DNA from: Tetracentron sinense
Taxonomy: Eukaryota > Streptophyta > Magnoliopsida > Trochodendrales > Trochodendraceae
NCBI GenBank assembly: GCA_015143295.1
Contig: CM026562.1
Span: 4,068,639 to 4,132,638 of the forward strand
Reading direction: 5' to 3'
DNA: 64,000 nucleotides
Shown here: one piece after another, positions 57,080 through 64,000 of the stretch
How the letters are laid out: each line of letters opens with the position of its first letter
Position numbering within the stretch: the stretch's first letter is position 1
Notes under the pieces: model-generated
Told to the model about the DNA's origin: nothing
Databases searched by the model: none
What the model saw: the letters and a program-made list of their open reading frames with translations, nothing else
Program-made: the position numbers and the translations under genes

Positions 57080-58610
57080 TTTGTAACGACCCCCCTTGTG
57101 TTTTGTGATTTTGTATTATGCTCTACTAACTTTTAAAACATTTTGCAAATCCACTCTTCCATCCTAAATCTAGTTAACAGTTTTTAATTTTTTTGTGAAA
57201 TGACCTTTTTAACCTTCTTTCAATGACTTGGATTGAACACATGTTTATATAAGTCACCATGTGTTCCATTTATCCCCTTTAATTGAGGTTAAGCTTAATC
57301 GACCTAGGGTTAATATTTGTCAAAAAATCTAAAAAACAAGGTTAGATGGATGAACCCTAAGGGTGAGTGAATCTTAACTATAGTTAGTAAGTGGTGAAAG
57401 GGACACATGGTGGCTTGTGGAGTTCTCTTTAACTGTGGTTAATCATATTCAACCTAAGGTTAATGTTTTTTTTTTTCTAAAATCCAAGATAAGATGCATG
57501 AACTGTAGGTCTGAGTGAATATTAACCACTGTTTGTGGGTGTTAAAATGGGACACATGGTAGCCTGTAGAGCCTTCTTTAACCGTGGTTAATTATAATCA
57601 ATCTAAGGTTAATATTTTTTTCTTCTGAAAACTAAGGTTAGATGCATGAACCCAAGAGGCTGAGTGAATCTTAACCAAAATTAGTGGGTGATAAAAGGGA
57701 CACGTGGCAGCTTGTAAAGTCTCCTTTAATTGTGGTTAAGCATAATCAATCTAAGGTTAATATTTTTTTCTTCTAAAAACCATGGTTAGATGCATGAACC
57801 CTAGGGGTGAGTGAATCTTAACCATGGTTAGTGGGCGTTAAAAAGGACATGTGACGGTTTGTAGAGCCCCCTTTAAATGTAGGTAAGCATAATCAGGTAC
57901 ATATATATATATATAATTCTAAAATCCAAGGTTAGATGCATTAACCCTAGGGGTGAGTGAATATTCACCACTATTAGTGAGTATTAAAAGGGACACGTGG
58001 CAGCTTATAGATCCTCCTTTAACTATAGCTAAACATAATCAATTTATAAGGTTAATAGTTTTTCTTATAAAAACCAAGGTTAGATGCATGAACTCTAGGG
58101 GCGAATGAATCTTAACCATAGTTAATGAGTATTAAAAGGGACACACGACACCTTGTAGAGCCTCCTTTAACTGTGATTAAGCATAACCAATCTAAGGTTA
58201 ATTTTTTTTATTCTAAAAAACAAGGTTAGATGCATGAATCGTATGGGTGAATGAATCTTAACCACAATTAAGAGTCTTAAAAGGGACACATTCCAGATTG
58301 TAGAGCCGACTTTAACCGTGGTTTAGCATAATAAACCTAACGTTATTACTTTTTTTCCCAAAAAACGAGGTTAAGTTGATGAATCCTAGGAGTGAGTGAA
58401 TCTTAACCATAGTTAATGCGATTCAAAAACTTCTCTTATAAAAGTTTTTACAAATCTTCTTAAAATCAAAATAAGGTTAAAAAGGTCATTTCATAAAAAA
58501 TATAACATCTGTATACCAACTTTTGGATGGAAGGGTGTATTTGCAAAAAGATTTAAAAGTTGATGGACTATAATGCAAAATCATAAAACACGAGGGAGTA
58601 TTTACAAATA
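57080..58610. mobile_element. TIR element with eight 147-bp internal repeats, copy 1
   Basis: Terminal inverted repeats of ~135 bp: left 57080-57214, right 58475-58610. The left outer part 'gtgttttgtgattttg' pairs with 'caaaatcataaaacac', and the left inner part 'gaaatgacctttttaacc' pairs with 'ggttaaaaaggtcatttc'. Between them lie eight repeats of ~147 bp (57270-58450), each with 'ggttagatgcatgaaccct', 'gtgaatcttaaccatagtta' and 'ttaaaagggacacatgg'. No open frame of note. It sits within the ~290-bp satellite. Superfamily unknown; a MULE or foldback type is possible. Confidence 0.8.
57270..58450 (+). repeat. 147-bp tandem array inside the TIR element
   Basis: Units begin near 57270 and are marked by the 'agatgcatgaa' motif at about 57342, 57490, 57636, 57783, 57931, 58079, 58223 and 58370. 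Each unit matches single dispersed MITE copies elsewhere in the window. Confidence 0.9.
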
Positions 58611-58887
58611 CTTGAAAAGTTAGGGGATTTTTTTGTAAAAAACTTTTAGAAAATATAATATTTTGAAAAGGATAAGTGTAGCCGGACTTTTCTGTACTTA
58701 ATGAATAGCACTTTCGTAGCCAATTGGCCTTTCACGTAGTCTAATTAATAAATAATAGAAAAATTGAAAATTCTAAAACGCCAAAAATGTTCATTTTCGA
58801 AAGACGAATCCAACGCAAGTTGAATCGTCAAAATCCGATGAATGAGTCAAAAGATATGGCCAAAACAATTGGAACCTGCAGAACACT

Positions 58888-59102
58888 AATCGCTAAGGAT
58901 CGATCGGTTCACAATTGATCGCCCGGTCATTATTAGCGATCGATCGGTCCACAACCGATTGATCGATAGCTATCGACTGGTTAACTTTTTTGTATGGGAA
59001 AAAATTTCAGAGAGCATGTTTTCAACCGATCGCTCGTTCAATTTTCAACCGATCGCTCGGTTGGGTATCGATCGATCGATCATAACCACCGGTCGCTCGG
59101 TC
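58888..59102. repeat. Palindromic GATCGATCGGTC word cluster
   Basis: About eight inverted words (GGATCGATCGGTT, GCGATCGATCGGTCC, AACCGATTGATCGAT, AACCGATCGCTCGGTT, ATCGATCGATCGAT and others) lie ~60-280 bp upstream of the TATA-like motif. Confidence 0.85.
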
Positions 59103-60095
59103 CTTCGTGTTTTTGCAAAAATTTCATTAAGGGTTTTTTCGTCGTTTGGGCGTTAAACCCTTGCCTATAAGGGCTTGCTTGGGTATTTGGGTCCCCATAA
59201 ACCATCCTTAGAGCATTTAGAGAGAAAGGGAGAGGGAAGAAGAGGGTTTTCTCCTAGGGCATCTTTGGTGAAGAAAATCAAGGGTTTTGAAGACCCAAGA
59301 TCATCCCTTCGGCTTGGAATCATCAAATCCACCCTCAAGCTCGTGGAGGAATCCTTTTTCAAAGCTAGGGCAACGTTCTTCGAGGTATTCCTCAAAGGGT
59401 TTCTTCCCCACTCAAGCATCCTTCAAGTAAGGGTCCTCCTTTTTCAAGATTGGAGCTTCAATCAAGGGTTTCCACCCAAGATCAAGCCTTGATTTCAAGG
59501 TTAGTACACCCTACTAACTTCCTTAGCAATAACCTAAGTTTTCTATTTTAAATGATGATTCTGGATTTTATGTTTCCTTCCTTTTGAAATATGCTATTTC
59601 CCTAAAATGTAAACAAGAAAATAATGAATGTTGTGATGTGTGGATGCATGAGGGGTTGAGGCGATTGGATGTCAGATTGTATGAAGTGTGAGGTGTGTGA
59701 TGAAAATGGTGGAAGGGCATTCTACAAATAATGAACTTACCTTGATGATGTGATGAAAAATATGCACTAAAAAGAGTAAATGAAATTACTAAGGAATGTT
59801 GCACGCCGGGTGTTTGATAAAATGCTTAAACTATGAGTAAATGAATTAAATGAAGAAAATAGAAGTTAGCCTTATACAATTGTTCTTATAAACGATAAAT
59901 TGACCAAATGCCATGTAGATTACCCAAATTCTCACATGTTTATACTATGAATTGAAATGTGATGCACTATCCTTCATGTCATACATGTCATCATGGTTGC
60001 CACTATTGAAAAGCACACAAGCACGCATGCATGCATGAACCGGGTTTTCCAAGAGTATTTGTACATGATAAATCAAACAAGAAAACAAGCATATG

Positions 60096-60350
60096 TCAAG
60101 GAGGTTGGTAGCCCAAGTGAAGGGTACTAGCCTCTGGCTCACAAGAAAATGAAACAATTACATGTCAAGGAGGTTGGTAGCCTAAGTGAAGGGTGCTAGC
60201 CTTTGGCTCACAAAAAAAGGAAAAAAGTACATGTCAAGGAGGATGGTAGCCCAATGAAGGGTGCTAGCCTCTGGCTCATAAGTGAAGGAAATATCAAGGA
60301 GGTTGGTAGCCCAGGGATGTGCGGGTGCTAACCTCTGGCTCACAAGTATA
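60096..60350 (+). repeat. Minisatellite in the LTR, 4 units
   Basis: Units of ~57 bp with 'gtcaaggaggttggtagccc' and 'ctagcctctggctcacaag'; variant of the array in the LTR at 65. Confidence 0.88.
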
Positions 60351-61067
60351 CAAGTTAAGAACAAGTCAAGACATGTAATCTCAAACAAGACAGACACGCG
60401 TGCATTATTTTCACAAGCAAGACCGAGACATGAAAAAGGTTTTCGAACATAAGTTTTACTGGAGCTTTCGCATTCATGCACGCATGTCAAGATATTTATA
60501 TTGCTTTATGTTCAATACTATTTATCTTATGGTAGTAGTATTGCTTTAAATCAATAGTTTGTATTGTGTTCACTGTTGTTGTGCTTTTGTTATTGCTATG
60601 GTTAGCTAATAGCTTGCACTCGATGAGTATTGCATACTCATCCATATCTTTATGTTGGCAGGTACCGTGGATGTCCTCGACCCTGAGCCTTGGGTCGAGG
60701 AAGAGTACGTAAAGCAGATGGAGCCACCTATCCCATTGCAGTCTCAGGAGGATAGGGATTTGGATGTATGGCCATACCTCGACTACTGTTGAGAGGAGAG
60801 TGTGAGAGAATTCTTTTTTGTATTTTGATAGGTGGGCATGTCCACCTTTCCTTTGATTATGTATTGTACATAAACTTGGAATACTAAGATGGTTTATGAG
60901 AAAAGAAAAGGTTAGTTCCCATTTCCGCATCAATGATATAGTTTCTGCACTCTGATTATTATTGTATTATATCATGTTTAGCCTTGTTCATTAAATGATG
61001 ATTTGGAAGATATGTATAGTCACACCTAAAGTATTCCTTAACTCCTAAAGTACTTTGGGGCACGACA

Positions 61068-62429
61068 ATAAGTCCCACAAGAACTGTGTAAAAGGTATAC
61101 AAGAATGCTATAAAAGCCTCTTCAAAAAGACTCCGACTCAGTCTTTGCTGGTATTGAATGAAGACGTAGATGTTAGATGTGAGATAATTCTTGTAGTCTA
61201 CTTTTCAAGAGCTAATTCCAGTCTTTGCTAGTGTTGAATGAAGACGCAAATGGTAGATGTGAGATAATTCTTATAGTCTATTTTTCATGAGCTAATTCCA
61301 GTTCAATTATTTTAAAAAACTAGAGTCCAACAATGTAAGTCCCACCTAAATTCAATTATATTTTAGAAATGGTTTTTTGCAAAAACCTTTTATCTTTGTA
61401 AAAAATTTTTTAAAAAAAGATAATATTTTAGAAATGATAAGTCTCACAAGAACTCTATGAAAGATATACAAGGAATGTTGTAAAACCTCTACAAAAAGAT
61501 CCCGACTCAATCTTTGCTGGTGTTGAATGAAGACGTAGATGGTAAATGTGAGATAATTCTTGTGGTCTACTTTTCATGAGTTACTTTCAGTTCAATTATT
61601 TTAGGAAACTGGAGTCCAACAATGTAGGTCCCACCTAAATTCAATTATATTTTAGAAAGTTTTTTTGCAAAAACCCTCTATCTTTGTAAAAAGACTTTCA
61701 AAAAAGATAATATTTTAGAAATGATAAGTCCGACAAGAACTCTGTGAAAGATACACAAGAAAAGTTGTAGAAGTCACTACAAAAAGACCCCGACTCAATC
61801 TTTACTGGTGTTGAATGAAGACGTAGATGGTAGATGTGAGATAATTCTTGTGGTCTAATTTTCATAAGCTAATTCTAGTCTTTGCTGTGTTAAATGAAGA
61901 CGTAGATGGTAGATGCGAGATAATTCTTGTGGTCCACTATTCATGAGCTAATTCCAGTTCAATTATTTTAGGAAACTGGAGTCCAACAATGTAAGTCCCA
62001 CCTAAATTAAATTATATTTTGGAAAGGTTTTTTTGCAAAAACCTTCTATCTTTGTAAAAACACTTTTAAAAAAGATAATATTTTAGAAATGATAAATCTC
62101 ACAAGATCTCTGTGAAAGGTATACAAGGAATGTTTTAGAAGCCTCTACAAAAAGACCCCGACTTAGTCTTTGCAGGTGTTGAATGAAGACGTAAACGGTA
62201 GATGTGAGATAATTCTTGCGTTCTACTTTTCATGAACTAATTCCAGACTTTGCTGGTATTGAATGAAGACGTAGATGGTAGATGTGAGATAATTCTTGTG
62301 GTCTACTTTTCATGAGCAAATTTCAGTTCAATTATTTTAGAAAACTGGAGTCCAATAATGTAGATCCCACCTAAATTCAATTATATTTAAGAAAGAGTTT
62401 TTTGAAATAATCCTCTATCTTTTAAGCTA
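61068..62429 (+). repeat. ~290-bp tandem repeat, right block
   Basis: The marker 'gaagacgtagatggtag' recurs near 61160, 61240, 61529, 61819, 61898, 62187 and 62266. Spacings alternate between ~290 bp and ~79-80 bp, so some monomers carry a short internal duplication. No gene. Confidence 0.92.
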
Positions 62430-63957
62430 TTTAACGACCCCCCATGTGTTTTGTGATTTTGTATTATGTCCCACTAACTTTTAAAACTTTTGGCAAATCC
62501 ACCATTCCATGCTAAAGCTAGTTAACAATTTTTCAATTTTTTGTGAAATGACCTTTTTAACATTCTTTCAATGACTTGGATTGAACACATGCTTATATAA
62601 GTCACCATGTATTCCATTTATCCTCTTTAATTGAGGTTAAGCTTAATCGACCTGGGGTTAATATTTTTAAAAAAATCTAAAAAACAAGGTTAGATGGATG
62701 AACCCTAAGGGTGAGTGAATCTTAACTATAGTTAGTAAGTGGTAAAAAGGCCACATGGTGGCTTTTAGAGTTCTCTTTTACTATGGTTAAGCATATTCAA
62801 CCTAAGGTTAATGTTTTTTTCTTCTAAAATCTAAGGTTAGATGCATGAACCCTAGGGCTGAGTGAATGTTAACCACTATTAGTGGGTGTTAAAATGGGAC
62901 ACATGGCAGCCTGTAGAGCCTTCTTTAACTGTGATTAAGTATAATCAATCTAAGGCTAATATTTTTGTCTTCTGAAAACGAAGGTTAGATGCATGAACCC
63001 AAGAGGGTGAGTGAATCTTAACCACAATTAGTGGGTGTTAAAAGGGACACATGGCAGCTTGTAAAGTCTCTTTTAATTTTGGTTAAGCATAATCAATCTA
63101 AGGTTAATATTTTTTTCACCTAAAAACCATGGTAAGATGCATTATCCCAAGGGGTGAGTGAATCTTAACCATGGTTAGTGGGCGTTAAAAGGGATAAGTG
63201 ACGGTTTGAAGAGCCCCCTTTAAATGTGGGTAAGCATAATCAGGTTCATATATATATATAATTCTAAAATCCAAGGTTAGATGCATTAACCCTAGGGGTG
63301 AGTGAATATTCACCACTATTAGTGAGTATTAAAAGGGACTCGTGGCGGCTTGTAGATCCTCCTTTAACTTTAGCTAAGCATAATCAATTTATAAAGTTAA
63401 TAGTTTTTCTTATAAAAACCAAGGTTAGATGCATGAACTCTAGGGGCGAATGAATCTTAACCATAGCTAATGCGTATTAAAAGGCACACATGACACCTTG
63501 TAGAGCCTCCTTTAACTGTGATTAAGCATAACCAATCTAAGGTTAATTTGTTTTATTCTAAAAACCCAGGTCAGATGCATGAATCGTATGGGTGAATGAA
63601 TCATAACCACAATTAAGAGTCTTAAAAGGGACACATTCCAAATTGTAGAGCCGACTTTAACCTTGGTTAAGCATAATGAACCTACCGTTAATAATTGTTT
63701 TTCCAAAAAACAAGGTTAAGTTGATGAATCCCAGGAATGACTGAATCTTAATCATAGTTAATGCGATCCAAAAACATCTCTTATGAAAAGTTTTTACGAA
63801 TCTCCTAAAAATCAAAAAAAGGTTAAAAAGGTCATTTCAAAAAAAATATGACATCTGTTTACCAACTTTTGGACGGAAGGGTGTATTTGGAAAAAGATTT
63901 AAAAGTTAATGGACTATAATGCCAAATCATAAAACACGAGGGAGTATTTACAAATAC
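62430..63957. mobile_element. TIR element with 147-bp internal repeats, copy 2
   Basis: Same structure as 57080-58610 and nearly the same length (1,528 versus 1,531 bp), differing by scattered substitutions. Terminal inverted repeats 62430-62562 and ~63820-63957. Each copy has the same partial neighbours in the satellite, so the pair could reflect duplication of the satellite with the element inside rather than two insertions. Confidence 0.8.
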
Positions 63958-64000
63958 TTAAAAAGTTAGTGGTTTTTTTGTAGAAAAAATTTTAGAAAAG

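Larger units (their letters stand above)
58677..61067 (+). mobile_element. Solo LTR, Ty3/gypsy, 2,391 bp, target duplication ATAAG
   Basis: Starts TGTAGCCGGACTTTTCTG, ends TTGGGGCACGACA. ATAAG at 58672-58676 and 61068-61072. Removing it rejoins the satellite ('tattttgaaaaggataag' to 'tcccacaagaact'), matching uninterrupted monomers at ~61430 and ~61720. Palindromic cluster 58888-59102, TATA-like 'ctataag' ~59165, minisatellite 60096-60350, closing 'cacacctaaagtattcctta' at 61021. No coding region; the short frames within it (for example 59175-59492) are not conserved in the LTR at 65. Confidence 0.95.

Noticed and set aside
60496..60933. 145-codon minus-strand open frame
   Set aside because: It is antisense in the solo LTR 58677-61067, with no domain and no counterpart in the LTR at 65.

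Overview
This is nuclear DNA of a flowering plant with a repeat-rich genome. The signs are a G-type lectin receptor kinase, Ty1/copia and Ty3/gypsy elements with plant-type primer-binding sites, CACTA, hAT and Harbinger-like DNA elements, a tRNA-derived SINE, many foldback MITEs and a class II small heat-shock gene fragment. I cannot name the species. Only one host gene is nearly whole: a LECRK-type G-type lectin S-receptor-like kinase at 7535-9960 (+). It is a single exon with a one-base frameshift near base 8113. Two shorter copies of its 3' end lie downstream (12497-12660 and 17746-17992). Its 3' flank was copied with them, giving three related modules (A, B, C).

Layout. 1-64 is the edge of an inverted copy of a TIR element seen again at the right end. 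65-~2453 is a large solo LTR. ~2454-5293 is AT-rich with no clear gene. 5294-6718 is a repeat cluster plus a CACTA-like element. 6719-9960 holds the LECRK upstream region and gene. 9961-19961 is the triplicated flank, broken by two solo LTRs (13891-15938; 16210-17214), a poly(A) retroposon (13246-13641) and nested MITEs (18008-18561). 19962-26130 is a complete LTR retrotransposon (806-bp LTRs, target duplication AATAT). It has a decayed gag and, instead of pol, an antisense multi-exon gene with its own TATA box. 26260-35401 is a hAT-like element (8-bp target duplication). It contains a full but decayed copia element (27064-35030), which itself holds a SINE and a palindromic LTR element.

35526-38252 and 40877-47777 are solo LTRs of one gypsy family in opposite orientation; the second is split by another LTR (43193-~47270) and sits inside CACTA remains. 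49270-50803 holds MITEs and a small heat-shock pseudogene fragment. 51540-52072 is a LINE RNase H remnant. 52073-56629 is a gypsy element with a long 5' LTR, PBS, gag and PPT, no pol, and a clipped 3' LTR. 56630-64000 is a ~290-bp tandem repeat carrying two ~1.53-kb TIR elements, each with about eight 147-bp internal repeats. A solo LTR (58677-61067, target duplication ATAAG) is inserted in that array.

The paralogous modules and the satellite preserve unoccupied versions of several insertion sites, so many element boundaries can be set to the base. The most unusual pattern is that several LTR families carry a cluster of short inverted 'words' in the same place, mostly just upstream of a TATA-like motif, with a different word in each family. 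The second is the palindromic element at 27303-28283, which appears to be two retroelement 3' halves joined head to head. Identity figures are by eye; no database search was possible.
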